From Desmodesmus armatus (Eukaryota > Chlorophyta > Chlorophyceae > Sphaeropleales > Scenedesmaceae): DNA of 64,000 nt. The DNA is taken from positions 124,001 through 188,000 of the forward strand of contig VIIQ02000020.1 of the NCBI GenBank assembly GCA_007449985.2, given 5' to 3'. Of this stretch, positions 34,787 through 48,490 are shown piece by piece. Each line of letters begins with the position of its first letter. Positions within the stretch are counted from its first letter, which is position 1. Below the pieces are notes generated by a model. The model was not told the origin of the DNA and ran no database searches. It was given only the letters and a program-made list of their open reading frames with translations. Made by a program: the position numbers and the translations under genes.

Positions 34787-37700
34787 AGGTCCATTGCTGC
34801 CGCCATCGCTGCCGCAGCCGTCCCGGGCCCTCCAGCAGCTGTCATGGAAGCCTTGGGAGACTCCACCACCCGGCTGCCGCAGCTGATGCTGCCACTGCTG
34901 CCGCTACTGCTGGCACCTTCTGCATCTCCAGCGCCGTCTACTGCTGCTGCTGCTCCTGCACTCAGTCCTGCCGCACCCCGGCCACCAGCAGCGCTCGCAG
35001 CAGGGCACACTGAGCTTTCGTCTGCGGCATAGCCAGCCGTGAAAGCAGCAGGTGCATCCACGAGCTGCCGCAGTGAGGGACTGGCAGGGCTACAGCTGCC
35101 CTCACGCTCCTGCTGCTCCCACCGTCCTGTGTGCTGCGCCACCCGTTTGTAGTGCTGGTGGTGGGTGTCCTCTTTCAACTGCAGCCGCCCAGGCTGCCCT
35201 TGGACCAGCTGCTGGCTGCCCTCACGCTCATGCTGCTGCTCCCACCGCCCTGTGTGCTGCTGCAAGTGCACCAGGTGTTGGCTGTGTTGCTGCTGGTGGG
35301 TGCTGTCCTCCAGGTGCCGCAGCCGCTGCTGCGTCTGCAGCAGCTGTCCCTGCAGCTGCTGCAGCTGGCCACACAGGTCCTGCTTCCAGGGGGTGCCAGG
35401 CACGGCAGCAGCAGCAGCAGCAGCAGCTGCTCCCCTGCGGTGGTTGCTGGCTGACTCAACACCCAGCTGATCTACTACAGAGGCTGGATCCGGCGACTGT
35501 GGTAGTGCAGCAGCTGCTGGCGAGGTTGCTGTCTGCTGCTGCTGCCAGCGCTGCAGGCGGGTCTGGGAGTGGGAGCCAGCCTCCAACCCCCCTTGCTGCT
35601 GCTGTTGGATAGACACCGCCGACCCAGCAGTAGCGGCAGCACTGGCAGCATGGCTGTTGCTGGTTTGCACGACATACTGCTGCAGCACTGCCACCCCAGC
35701 CAGTGCCCGTGACACAGCCTGTTGGTACTGCTGTAGCAAGGCGTGAGCCTCTGCACTGCTACTGCTGCTACTGCCATCGCCGCTGCCGATACAGCCACCA
35801 GTAGCACTGCTAGGTAGTATTCTTGCAGCATCACCTTGCTGAGCCGCTGACTGCTGTTCGCTTTGCTGCTGCTGCTGCTGGGGTGATGATACCAGCCCCT
35901 GCTGCTGCAACAGCAGCTCCTGCTCTACTGCTTGGCAGCGCTGGTACTGCTCCTGCAGCTGCTGCAGCAACTGCGAGATGCCTGAGGGCATGCTGACCCT
36001 ACCTGCAGCAGGATGCTCCCGCTCGTCCTGCTGCTGCTGCTGCTGGCCCTCCTGCCGCACAGTGCCTGCTTGCTGCTGCATCGGCGGGATGTGGTCTGCT
36101 TGCAGGTGATCCACGTCGTCTGGCTGCTGCTGTCCCGCCCGCTGCTGCTCCTGCTCAGCACCAGTCGCAGCAGCAACTGTGGCAGCATCAGGCGAATCCG
36201 CTGCACCACCCACAGCTTCTTGTGTGCAAGCGTCGTGGTGCTGGTGTTCTGCAACTTCCGCTGGTTTGGCATCACACTCTGTAGAGACACCTGGTGTTGC
36301 TGCTGCTGTTGCTGAGCTAGACTCGACAAAGCCCCCTCCTGTCACAGCACCTGCTGCTGTTGGCAGCGTCACTCCGCTGGCTTCCCGCTCACGGCCACCA
36401 GCAGCAAGAGCGCCACCCTCACCACCACCAGCAGCGGCAGCTGTACCATCATCTGCTGCTGCTGGCAATGCTTCTGGTGACTGGGCAGCAGACACCCTGC
36501 CTGGATCACCCTTGCCCTCCCCAGCTGTGCTGTCAGCCGGGGCCCCAGCTGCGAGTGACTGCCTCAGCACTGAGATGAAGTGGCTGCTCAGCTGGGTCTG
36601 GCTCAAGCGGCCCCAGCCTGCTATGCGCTCCTGCACCGCTTGCACGTGAGCTGGGGCAGCATCGGCTGCTGCTGCTGCTGCTGCTGCTGCTGACACTGCT
36701 GCTGAAAGTGAAGTAGCTGCTGATACTGCTAGTGCTGGAACAGCCTCGGCTGCTGCTGCTGCAGCTGCTGCTGGAGGTGAATCAGCTATGGCTGCCGCTG
36801 CTGGTGGTGGAGGCGATGCCGCTGCTGGTGCTGGTGTTGCTGCTGGTGACTGTGACGCTGTGGGTGGCAGTGCTGCTGCCGCTGCTGCTCTCAGCTCTGC
36901 CGCCCTTGCCAGCACTGCTTCTGCCACGGAGCCTGCACCAGGCTTGGGCCCGCAGCTGCTAGGGCCTGCAGCACGTTGTTGTGGCTGGACCACTGGAGAC
37001 ATCTCTGCTGCAGCACACAGAAGAGGCTCACTGCTGGTACCCTGGCCTTCCCAACCACCACCAGGAGCACCGTCCTCACCAGCAGCAGCAGCAGCTGGGG
37101 TGTTTCCGGCCATGTCATGGGTTTGACTGCTGCGCTGCTCTCCGGCAGCAGCCTCAGCCCCAGTGCCCCCGCACCCCACCCCTGTTCCAGCGTGTCCCGC
37201 ACTCCTGCTGCTACTAACTTGGGCTGCGGTACGCTGCTCGCTGCCTGATGCAGCCAAGTGTTTGCCGGCCCGTACAGCGTCCCGTGCAGCTGTTGCTGCT
37301 GCTGCTGCCACTGCAAGATCCAACATGATTTCAAGGTGCTGCAGTGACTCACTGCTGCTGTCTGCCTGTAGCTCCTGCAGCCCTAAACCTGAACCCTGCT
37401 GCTGCTGCTGCTGAGTGGGCGGGGACAGCTGGAAGGGAGGCACACCAGCGCCAGCTGCCCATGCAGCGCCTTCCCGCTGCTGCTGCTGCGGCTGCTGGAG
37501 GGTGCTGCTGTGCAGGCCGCCCTGCTGCTGACCCAGACTTGCGTCGTAGCTTGGCAGGTCGTACAGCAGGTTGTGGTGCAGCACATACTCTGGGGACCGC
37601 TCAACTGCAGGAGAGGACACAACAGCCAGCAGCCCCTGCTGCTGCTGCTGCCCTGACTGCTGCTGCTGCTGCAGGACAGGGCTGTCTCCAGCGGCAAACA

Positions 37701-38458
37701 GCTGCCGCTGCAAGGCGCCGGCTGGAGTGGAGTGCTGCAGCGGACTGTGGCTGGTGCTGCTGAGCCCGCCTGCTACAGTAACCGCACCTCCACCGGCTCC
37801 ACCGCCAGCAGCAGCGGAGGGGTGGTCCGGTATGGACTGTGGTGTGTACACCCCTACAGCAGGAGAGGGGTAGAAGCTGCTGCAGGACGATAGGCCCGTC
37901 CACGAGGCCTGCCCAGGAGTCTGCTGCTGCTGGTGCAACTGCTGGTGCTGCAGCACCTGACCAGGTGAGGCCGCTGTGCTGTGGTCTGACTCCCTCCACC
38001 CCTGCTGCTGCTGCTGGGGGTCCCACTGCTGGGGGTCCTGCTCATGCCAACGCCGCCGAGGCCTGGAGCCCTGCTGCTGCTCCGAGCCACCACCCGCAGC
38101 AGCAGCAGCAGCAGCAGCAGGGCCCTCAGAAGCAGGCCCCATCTGCTGCTGCTGCTGCCCCTCACCCTCCTCCTGCTGCTGCTGCAGCCAGCCCTCCAGG
38201 TGCTGCTGCCTGTCAAACTGCAGCTTCTGCCTGCGCCGCTGCCGCTGCGGCGTGCCTGCTGTCCCCAGCAGCCCCTGCTTCAGAGCGCTGCTGCTGCTGA
38301 TGCTGCCTGCCCTGCCGGGTGTGCTGCGCCTGCTGTCTTCTCGCTCCACCTGCCAGAGCTGCTGCTGCAGGTCGTCCAACATGCTGGAAAGCTCATCAAC
38401 CTCGTCTGAATCTACACCTGCAGCTTTGGCGGCAGCAGGTGGTGCCAGCAAGCCCTCC

Positions 38459-38490
<32 letters not shown>

Positions 38491-41400
38491 TTGGTGATGC
38501 TGCTGACTGAGTGCAGGGGCATCCGCTGCTTCCGGCGGGCTGCTACCAACAGGGCTTTCCTGCTGAGCTTGCCCGGCAATTGCAGCCCCACCAACTGCCT
38601 CGATTCCCTCAGCTGCCGCTGCTGCGCCTGATGCTGAAGCCGACACCCCAGATGGCGACTGCCCTGCATCTGCCTGGTCCACACTGGTACAGACCACGCC
38701 TCCGCCAGACTGTGCTCGTGCTGCTGCCATGACCTGCTGAAGCAGCTGCTGCACCTGCAACAAACACCAACAAGCACATAGGTCAGCTCCACTTCCCTGC
38801 CTGCACACATGTCACACCTGTAGATGCCTGAAGGATGCCCGCAGTAAGCCCAAGCCCACCGGCCATGATCTGTGACTTCTTCTGTGACAAGATCTACTTG
38901 GGGAATCATTCTCAGGGGACCCGGGTTCACTACCTGCAGGCTGACTGACAGCACCAACAAAAACACATCAAAGAAGGAACACCCCAGCTTGAGTGCAACA
39001 GCGCATGCTTGAAGGGTTGTGAAACACAGGTTTGCAATGAACCAAGAGTGAGTGGGGGGGGGGGGGGCTGTTCTTACCTGCAGGCCTTTCCTGTGTGCCA
39101 GGGGCTCCAGCAGTCGTGCCTTGGCTTCAGTCAGCAGCAGCTGGTGCTGCAGGCCGCTCAGGGCAGCAGCAAGCCCAGCACGCATGTCGTGCAGGGCTCT
39201 CGTGGCCCCTGCCAACGCATCTGCGGCTACTGCTTGCTGCTGGGCGTCGGCGGCCGCGGCGGCTGCAGCGGCGTGGCTGTGCTGCAGCTGCTGCCGGGCG
39301 GCTGTGGCTGCTGATTGGGCTTTGTGTAGCTCCTGTTGCAGATCGGCAAGTTGGCGCTGCATGCAAGAAACAAGCATCAACAGCAGTCCAGAGTTACCGT
39401 CAAGGAGACTTGAATGCAGCCTACACTGGATGGTGTGATTGTGATGCAAGGCAATGCACCAGGCCAGAGCGGTGCAGCAAGGCCGCCAGCTAGCTGTTGC
39501 ATTGCTCGCAAGCAGAGCGCTTGGTTTGTAAACAAGGTGGGACCTGCAACAAAGCTGACAGTCTCAACTACCCTGGCAACCCTGTCACCAATTTTTACAC
39601 CCCTGCACAACACCACACACAGCCAGTCCACGACCTGCACCTAGACATACCTGCAAGTCCTGCTGCTCCCTCTGTGCAGTGCCGAGGTTGTCCTGAGCCT
39701 CTGACAGCTGCTGCTGCAGCAGCGATGCCTGCTGGTTCGCCACAGCAGCAGCGGCACCCTTACTAGCAGCCAACTGCACTGCTGCCTGCACCTCAGCCTC
39801 AGCAGCAGCCAGCCGCTGCTGCAGCTGCATCACTTGCTGCTCTGAAACCGCCAGCTGCTGCTGCAGCTCAACAGCACGGCTGGCAGCAGCAGCCAACTGC
39901 TGCTCCATTTGCTGGTTGCTCCGCATGCCAGCCTGAAGCTGCTGCTGAAGCTCGTCAACATGCTGCAACTCAGCAGCCAGCTGCTGCTGCAGGTCAGACA
40001 CACGTGCCTCCGAAGCTTCTGCTGCAAGACCGTTCTCAGCTGCTGAAGCAACAGCAGCTCTGGAGGCTTCTTGTGCTGCTGCTAGCTGCTGCTGAAGCCC
40101 GTCAGCCACCGCCAGCTGCTGCTGTAGCTGCTCTAGCCGTGCTTCTGAGTCAACTGCATGCAGCACTTGAGATTGAGCAGCCTGAAGTACTCCCTGCAGA
40201 GAAGCAACCTCCTGCTGCAGCTGCTGGATATGCAAAGCCGATGCAGCTTGCTGCTGCTGCGCAGCCGCCAGCTGCTGCTGCAGCTGCTCTGTATGCGTGC
40301 TGGACTCAACCAACTGCTGCTCCAGCTGCTGTACACGTGCAGCGGACGTGGCAAGCTGCTGCTGCAGCTCTGTAACAACGGCTGCTCGGCCCTCTGCTGC
40401 CTGCAATGCGGCAGCAGCAGCGGCATGTGCAGCCTCGGCAGCAGCTTTGCCTGCCTCTGTTTCCTGCAGCTGCTGCTGAACATCTGACAGCTTCTGTTCG
40501 AGCTCAAGCAACGCAGGCTCAGCTGCTGCTGCTGCTGCAGCCTGCTGCGCCTCAAAGGCTGCAAGCTGTTGTCCCAACACCTGCTTTTCGAGCTGCAAAG
40601 CTGTCAGCGCTGCTTCCGCATCAGCCTTGGCTGTTTCCGCTGCCTGCAGCTGCTGTTGCAGCGAGTGCCGCTGCTGCCGGTTGGCAGCAGCCACCGCAGC
40701 AGCGGCAGCACTGGCGTCCGCCAGCTGCTGCTGTAGCGACTGCACCCTCTTGTCCGCTGCCTCTCTAGCTGCTGTGAGCTCCTCATGCCACTGCTGCTGC
40801 TGTTGCTCAACGGCAGAGGCAGCAGCATCTGCATCTGACTGCAGCTCAAGCAGCTGGAGCTGCAATGCCTCCACCCTGCTGTCTGCTGCTGCTTCTGTGG
40901 CTGCCAGCTGCTGCTCGAGCGCCTCCTCTCGCTGCTTCGCTTGCGCTGCGGCTGCCCTTGCTGCTGCATGTATTGCCTGCAGCTGCTGCCGCAACACAGC
41001 CGCCGACGCCCCTGGCTCGGTCACTGGGGATCCGCTAATGGCGGCACTTCCAGGGGACTTGGCGGGTGTTGGGGTGCTTGGGGACCGTATGTTCCGCTGG
41101 GGAGAAACAGAGCCCTCAGCAGCCTTTGATACAGCAAGCTGAGCCTGAAGTTGCTCCCGTGCTGCTTCTGCTGCAGCTGCTGCTGCACGCGCTGCTTGCA
41201 CCTCGAGCCTCAGGGCCTGTAGCTCTTTGTCAGCCGCAGCGGCTGCCTTATCAAGCTGCTGCTGCAGACCCGGCAGTTTCCTTGCATCGGCACGTGCCTC
41301 TGCCAGCTGCTGCTGCAGCCCTGCAGCTTCTGTCGCACCGTTAACCCTCGCTGCCGCCAGTTGCTGCTGCAGGGCAGCTGCTTCGCTTGCAGCAGCGGCT

Positions 41401-44400
41401 TCTGCAGCTGCCAGCTGCTGCTGGAGGTCTGATGCCTGGTTGGCTGACTGCGCAGCTGCTGCCTGTGCCTGCCGCAGCTGCTGCTCCAGGTCCTGCCGAA
41501 GGCTCACTACCAACTGCACCTGCGCTACCAGCTGCTGCCATGGTGCAGCTGCATGACGCTCAGCCTCAGTCTGCTGCTGCTGCTGCTGCCCGGCATGCTG
41601 TAGCAGATGGGCAGCAGGGGTCAAGGCGGCTGTAAGGCACTGCTGCAGCTGCACGAGCTCTTCTGCGGCTGAGTCAGCCACCTTCTGCGACACATCTGCT
41701 TGGATCTGCAAGCAACACAATCAAACACAAACGGACATATGCAGGTGCTGTTCCAAGTGTCCTCAGGTTGTGTGAGACACTTCAAGGGCAAGTTGCTGCT
41801 TTGCTGTAAATATTGCTACTTCAGATGGCAGCTGCGCTGAAACAGTTTCTCGGGTCTCGCTCCAAAACATAGACAGCTACATGCATATGCACGCATGGGC
41901 CCCTGGGGACCAGGGCCTTGTGAAGCCAGAGGGCCAGCTGGCAAGTGCCAGACCCTACTGTGCGCACCTTGTGTGCACGCTGCTGTGTTGCAAGCTCATA
42001 AGTGTGAGCATCCTTCACAGCGGTGAGGTCAGCCTCATGGGCTTGCTGCAACACCTTGAGCGCAGCAGCATGTGCCGCACTGTCAGCCCGCTGCTTCTGC
42101 ATTGCTGCCTGCAGCTCAGCAGCGTGTGCATCACGCAGCGTGTCGAGCTCCTGCTGATGCTCCATGCTGAGCTGCGCTCGCAGGGCTGACTCCTGCTCCC
42201 GTAGGGCGCCACGGAGTGTGTCCTTGTGCTGCTGCTGCAGATGCTCAATGGCGGCTGCGTGTGCTGCGTCGGCTGCTGCGAGCTGCTGTCGGTGCGCCTG
42301 TTCGAGCTCTTCTTTCAAGCCTGCTGCTTTCAGCACTGCTGCTTGAGCAGCCTCCTGCTGGTCAAGGAGCTGCAGGCAAGACGGCAGGCGTCCACACACT
42401 CTCTGCGCTGAGCACACCTAACTATTTCGTGCTGCCAACACGTGCACTGGAACGAACAAACACATGTCACATGCACGGATTGCGAAGCGCTGGACAGCAT
42501 TCGAGCTGTACGGGACATGCAGCAGGGCTGGACAATATGCAGACATCGCGGCTTTCACTGACCTGAGCACAAATGCTGGTCAGCTCCTCTTGCTGCTGCT
42601 GCTTGACCGTGCCGTCGCGCTCCAGCTGCTGCACCTGCTGCTCTAGCTGCTCGACGAAGCGCTCCATCTGCTGCTGCTGTTGCTGCAGCTGCTGGCGCTC
42701 CTGCGCATGCAGTGCGGCCATGGTGGCATGTGCTTCTGCTGCTGCTGCCTTGGCATCTGCATCAGCCGCATCTATGTCCTCCAACTGCTGCTCCAACCTG
42801 ATTAGCAGCCGCGCGTGGTGAGCTGCCCAGGAGTCCTGACTGGCCCTGCAGCAGCAGCAGCAGCAGCAGCATGAGCAGCATGAGCAGCAGCAGCATGCGT
42901 TGAGGGGAAGGTACACAGGGGGACTGCATGGCACTACTAGACCAATCAGCCAACAGTGACAGGTCATTCCTGGTGTGTGGCCCCAACCCGTGGGGATCCG
43001 GTTGGGAGGGATTGCCCATGCGAGCGCCGTCAATGGTGGTCAGTTAAGTAATAGAACGAACAGCCGGCACGGGGGATGCACGATGGGCGCCGCCACAGCG
43101 CACAGCAGCATCATGCAGTATAGGTAGCACTGTACTGCACTATGCCATACTCCACCGTACTGTACTGCACCATACTGCACCATACTGTACTGTACTACAC
43201 CAGACCCACCTGAGCAGCAGCTGGTGGTTCCTGCTCTCCTGCTGCAGCTGTATCTGCAGCTCCTCAACCTGTGTCGCGGCCTCGTTCCACTTCACCGTAA
43301 GCTCCTGCAGGTTACGTTCCTTATCGGCCACAACACACTGCGCCCCCGCCAGCTGCTGCTGCAAGCTTTCCAGCTGCTGGGCCTGCTCCTTCCCAGCCGG
43401 ATGCTCGAGCCGCATCTCCAACTGCAGCTGCTGCTGGTGCCGCAGCTCTGCCAGCAGGCTCTGCTGCTCCTCCTGTGCCTGCTGCAGCTGGGCCTCTGCT
43501 CCCTCCAGCTGCTGTGTGAGGTCCCTGGAGAGCTGCTGCTGCAGGGAGAGCTCCTTAGCGGCCAGGTCGTATTTGAACAGCAGCTGGCTGTTGAGGTGTG
43601 TCAGCTCCTGCAGCTGCTGGTTCTGTGGCAGCAGGACAAGCATGCGGCAGTGCAGACAACAGGCAACGCTTTGCAGGTGCAGCACCCCAGCTCTTGCACG
43701 AACGATCAGCCGAAAGCATGCATCATTATGCAGGCAGCCTGACCCAGTTGATGGACCGGATCCAGTCTGCCCAGATGCCAGCATGACATGGTTGGCTATA
43801 CATGTGAGCATCTGATCAACCCGCTCCTCACCATCCTGTGCAGCTGCTCCTGCTTGTCCCTCTCCGCACCCTCCCTATCGCTGTGTTGCATGTGAGCCAC
43901 CTGCAAAACACAGCACAGCACAGCACACACCATACATCAGTCTTGTGTTTGGACAGCTGCTTGATTACTGAAGCTGCGGTGCTACACCTTTTCAGCCACT
44001 GCATTCATGTTGGTGCATGTCCCTATATCCAGCAGCATGGCAACACAACATGGCTCATGCCCATGGGCACCAGCGAGCGCACCTGCTGCTGTAGCTCCAT
44101 TTGCGCGCGCTGCGCGTCCTGCACTGCTGCTGCGCTGGCTGCAAGCTGCATCTCCAGAGTCTTGGCGTGCATTGCTGCTGCAGCTGCCTTTTGGCACTCC
44201 ATGTCCACCACCTGCTTCAGCCGCTGAGTCTCCTGCAGCTGCGTCTGCAGTGCCAGATGAAAATCACAGCAACGACATGCAGACGATAAGTTGGACATGC
44301 ATAACCGCCATGGCTGCTTGGAAGGGAGCATGACCATGCTAGCTGAGGTGCTGCTCGACTGCGCTGCTGCAGTCACCACCACACAGTGCACGTGCATGGC

Positions 44401-45427
44401 TGCTGGCAGAACCACAGCATCGGCCTGCTACAAACTAGACTGTTGCTCGGTTGCAGCGTTGGCCTACTGCAGGCACCAACGCAAGTACACCAGGTTGCAA
44501 AGCCAAAGTTTGAAGGTTACTGGCCTAACGCGTTTCACTCCACACAGACTGCCCCACCTGCAGCAAGGCCTTAGCCCTCTTGTACTTTTTCACTACGTTG
44601 AACATGCCCATGCTGCCTGAGCTGCAGCTGACCGTGCTGTGCGCAGCAGCTGCTGCTGACATGGCTGCAAACTGCTCTGCTGTAGGCATTGACCAGCAAC
44701 TAGCTGGGGAGAAAAACCCGGCTGGCCACTGGTACATCCCTGAGGGCATGGGGCTCAGGCCAGGAGGGGTGGCTGAGAAGTGTCCTGGTGCACTGCATGG
44801 TGAGGTGGCCAGCACAGTAGCTGGGGGCGTGCCTTGCAGCCTTGCGCGCTGCTGTGCTGACGGCAGCGGCGTGACAAATGCAGCGCCATCAAGCTGCTGT
44901 TGCTGCTGCTGCTGTTGTTGCTCCAGCACAATGTGTTGCTGCTGCTGCGCGTGCTGCTGCTGCTGCTGCTGCACAGGGTCCTGATGCTGCTGCTGCTGCT
45001 GTTGCTGAAAGGCTGCTTGGGATTGCGCCTGCAGTTGTTGGTGCTGGTGCTGCTGCGCAGGGTGCTGCTGCTGGAACTGCATATCGCTGGGCCATGATAT
45101 CCTCCTCGCCTCCTGCTGCTGCTGTTGATGTGGGCCTGCTCCACCCCATGTTACTGCAGCATGCTGTGCTTGGCCCCAGTTGTGCTGCGGCTGCTGCTGG
45201 ATGCTGAAGTCTCCACTAGGTGATGCAGCAGGCGCAGGGCTACTGCTGCCCCACTGCATCTGCTCCAGCTGTGTTGGTCCCTGCACCAGCTGCTGAGAGT
45301 GGTGCAGCTGCATGCTGCTGCTGACCTGAGCTGCCAGCATGTCGTTTGGTACAATGTTGATGCGCAGCTGCACCGGGAGCTGCTGCAGGGGGTCGAGGCA
45401 TGGTGGGGCTTGCTGTTGCTGCTCCAT
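32050..45427 (-). CDS. giant Gln-rich coiled-coil protein, about 3,745 residues
   Basis: Nine exons (minus): 45427-44558, 44244-44083, 43900-43832, 43622-43210, 42845-42563, 42369-41968, 41705-39651, 39356-39078, 38754-32050. Every junction is GT..AG and in phase. The last exon alone is 6,705 bp. The frame is open up to 45496 but ATG 45427 is the first. Residues 1-290 are poly-Gln/Pro and disordered. Residues about 290-1510 are an almost continuous coiled coil (heptads such as LQQQLAAAEAAAASEAAALQ) with a short break near PSTPTPAKSPGS. The remaining about 2,230 residues are low-complexity Ala/Gln/Ser/Gly with no folded domain seen, ending YQKAWKWSQGAD. The architecture suggests a scaffold, such as centrosome/basal-body, Golgi tether or cytoskeletal linker. 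None of these can be chosen from sequence, and I do not recognise the family. Confidence 0.85.
43125..43203. repeat. TACTGCACCA-type minisatellite in an intron
   Basis: Degenerate tandem copies of TACTGCACCA/TACTGTACT in the intron between exons 43622-43210 and 42845-42563 of the giant gene, ending about 10 nt before the donor side. Confidence 0.75.
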
Positions 45428-46919
45428 GCTGGGCTCCCTGTAGTCACAGTGAGGGTGTGCATCTAGATATACTTCAGTAGCTGGGTTGATTGGCAAGCGG
45501 TCCAGCTTTTACGAGTTACAGACAGACCTTACTGCAGTAGATACTGCACTGCCAACCACCACTGTTGATAGCTGCTGCGAGTCCGTCTGAGCCCGTCCGT
45601 TTCATTCACAGTCAAAACAAACGGTTCAGCCAACAGTTGGTTGAGATCATATCCGCTGAGGATTGACAGCTGACGGTGTGTCACAACAGAACAGTTTGAA
45701 TTTTGCGGGCGCCTGGATGCCCCCTTCACAGTCTATTGCATCAAGGTGCAAATGCATTGTCAAATTTTGTGCATAACATCATGCATCTGTGTGCAGGTGC
45801 TCCTGTGCAGGGGACCACGGTGGCAACACCAGCAATGCTGCTGCTGGACCTGCTCGAAGCAGTTTGGGTGGCATACGTTGCTCTGCATTCCAATCTATGA
45901 TCTGCAGCACGGGCATCACTGTGCCACGCCATTTTTAGTCACCACCACCAGCTTGGCACAGGCTGGCCCTCCTGTACGCTGAGCGCGCTCCGAAGCTCAT
46001 GAGGCAGTCACAAGAATGCATTGAAGTTGATCAAATGTAGGCAGTCACAAGAATGCACTGCCCTCAGGGCCTGGAGTGGTGTCACGTGCTTGTGGCACAC
46101 TACATCAGCAGTGCAGCTCAGCAGATGCGCACGTGGGCACTGAGCTCATCACGATTGGGGCCTTGTACCAGCTGGCACCAGCTCGCACCCATAGCCCCCG
46201 CAAACTCGCCCACTGGGGTACAGGTCTGCACACATGCCGCACTGAATTTTGCACATGCCACATCCAGCTGCAGCTGCAATTTTTTTTTGGGGGGGGAGGT
46301 TGTTACAAGTAGATACTTTCACCGCAAAGCGGTACTCTCTACACTTGATCGACTGGGTAAGCCAAAGACGCACACCTGAACCGAGGGAACCTGCAAAGAC
46401 ACGTCAGACAAGACCAGCCCCCCCAAAAAAAAAACACAGACATGGCAACTGCCACACACACCGAGTATAGTATCGTGCTTTCAAGACTCAGTTGTAAATC
46501 TGCAGTCTACACATACCGTGCACGCACACACATGGGTCAGTCCTTCAAGCATATCAGAAACACTGTTGTACAACTAACACATCAAAGCCAGCACAACACC
46601 TTCTGAGCTAACACGCAAAGCAGTACCCACAGGGTGGCAATTTGCACAGCTTTTGTTGATGACACCCTCAGCGCCAGCAGCATTGCTGTGTGGCACAAGG
46701 GCAGCAGCACTCTACAGCTCAACAAATTACAGAACCAACATGGCATATTCAAACCAGAATCCAGGCTTGTTTGGGTGTCAGCCTAGCACCATCTCCCCTG
46801 GCTGGAAGCGTCAAGCTGATCCTGCTGGCACTGCATGCACTGCACAGTGCTGACAGCTCACACATGACGCTTACCCCGACAGCATGCCCGCTCTCGGAGC
46901 AGCAGACGCTTGCTACGCA

Positions 46920-47230
46920 CCGCAGTACAGCTATTTGTCCTAGGGGCAGCAAGGGGTGGTGTCGGTGAGCAGCTGCAGCTGCTGCAGCCAGACCTTGCTT
47001 TGACAGGAGGGGTCAATTGCGTGGGGGTGCGTAACAAGCCTGCCACATCACAATCACTACACTTGTAACTCTATAAGAAGCTGCTGTGACCATGCTGCGC
47101 AGTAGCCAGGGGTCCCAGATGCATGTTACCAATGGGCTGGGCGTGCTCAAGACACACCAGCTGTGCCTTGGTGCAGCAACAGCATGTTGCAGACTCAACC
47201 CACTTCAAGGTCAAGAGACAGCATACACGG
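46920..47230. repeat. dispersed repeat, copy 1
   Basis: Similar along its length to 62222-62600. Shared phrases are GCAGCTGCTGCAGCCAGA, AGAAGCTGCTGTGACCATGC, TGCGCAGTAGCCAG and GCAGACTCAAC. The orientation is the same, and no coding frame is conserved. Confidence 0.7.
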
Positions 47231-47689
47231 GATCATCATGTATCTCCCTTTAAGGTGACTCATATGCAATTGCAGGGGGTGCCCAAATCGGCTCCCCTGT
47301 TGCCTACACAGCAGGGATCCACCACAGCACGTTTGGTATGCATACTACACATATATAGGTGACTCCTGCTCTGCGGTGTGGACTCGGTATCGCCTGTGTG
47401 CATTACACACGGGTCTCCAGCCATCAGCTACTGTTCAGCTGTCAACTAGGTGTAGAGGCCGCGTGCGCTCCTCTGCAAGCCTGTACTACGCCTTCCAAGT
47501 GTTCTCATACGTATTGCATCGTTGCATGGCACGCACAACCCAAGGAGAGGTTCACAGCACCGCAGCAGTGCAAGCCATGTGTTCAAATACAACAGCCACA
47601 TCCTAAGGGGCGCTCGCATGACTGATAAAGCAGCGATCAAACGTATTTGGCTATTGACAACGCTTTTCAACACTTTGAGCACCTCTCGT

Positions 47690-47900
47690 TGACACAGGGT
47701 TTGAACCAGCTCTGGTGCCCAGCAGAGTTTGGAGGCCTCAAAGTTCGCGCTGCTGCACACCAACATACTATGCAACAACCTTAGTAACCATATGTACCAC
47801 CTTGGCGGGCCTGCGTGCTTGCTGTGCAAAGTGGGTGGTCTGGGGATCCTTGCTTGCTGATGCCCTCAAAGCCGTGCAAGCCATCCACAAGGGCTAGCGT
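47690..47900 (+). mobile_element. possible LINE reverse-transcriptase relic
   Basis: In one frame the plus strand reads LNQLWCPAEFGGLKVRAAAHQ, and later in another frame GSLLADALKAVQAIH. This resembles the downstream end of algal LINE reverse transcriptases (GGLGVRSA.., then ASWADAL). The frames are broken and no other part of a LINE is nearby, so this is a weak call. Confidence 0.3.
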
Positions 47901-48490
47901 GCATTTCCACAGACACCTACAATATCATAATATCAATTGATGCCCTGCTGACGAGTCAGACGTTCTGACAGGCTGGTACATGCAGTACGACATGTGTGTC
48001 TGCTACTAGGGCAGCGCACAGGCCCAGACAGCAGACCTGCCGTCCCTCATTACTCAGAATCTGCAAGACAGATTCCCTTGCAACCTTGCATGTTGCCTTC
48101 AGATACTACTGGCTGCCTGCTGCCCACCAGCCAAGGGAATCCAACAGGATGCCAGCCTTTGGGGGCCAGGTCAAAGAGTATAACCGTTTTCACTGTTACT
48201 TTTACTAAAAAGGCCAAAACGTAAACAAAATCCTGTTAGAATTGTCCCGGACTGTCAGGGGTGGCTGAACACACCAAACAGACCAGCATGTTTCAATTGC
48301 AGGAAAATCTGTCTTGCAGATTTTAAGATATATGGCCTGATGTTTCAAACTTGTTAATAACAGTACTCCATGTTACTTAAGGTCCAGGTCCTGGGCCTTC
48401 ACATTCTGGGCCTCCTTGGGTGGGGTAACTCAGCCACGGGGTGGGAGGCTGATGAAGGCCCTTCCTATGCATAATCTGGCACCCCCTCAT

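Larger units (their letters stand above)
45428..48490. other. intergenic, repeat-containing
   Basis: The part next to 45427 should hold the promoter of the giant gene. Further on lie a direct repeat of GGCAGTCACAAGAATGCA around 46001-46060, homopolymer runs at 46270-46300 and 46420-46435, one copy of a dispersed repeat (46920-47230), and a possible LINE relic (47690-47900). No supported host gene. Confidence 0.4.

Noticed and set aside
32298..38510. Many plus-strand Leu-, Cys- or Ala-rich frames
   Set aside because: They come from reading CTG runs antisense to the Gln-rich giant gene. They have no start context, splicing or domains.
38821..38935. Exon-like segment between the last two exons of the giant gene
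   Set aside because: It has AG and GT flanks and an open frame, but its length would break the phase of the next exon, which fits without it.
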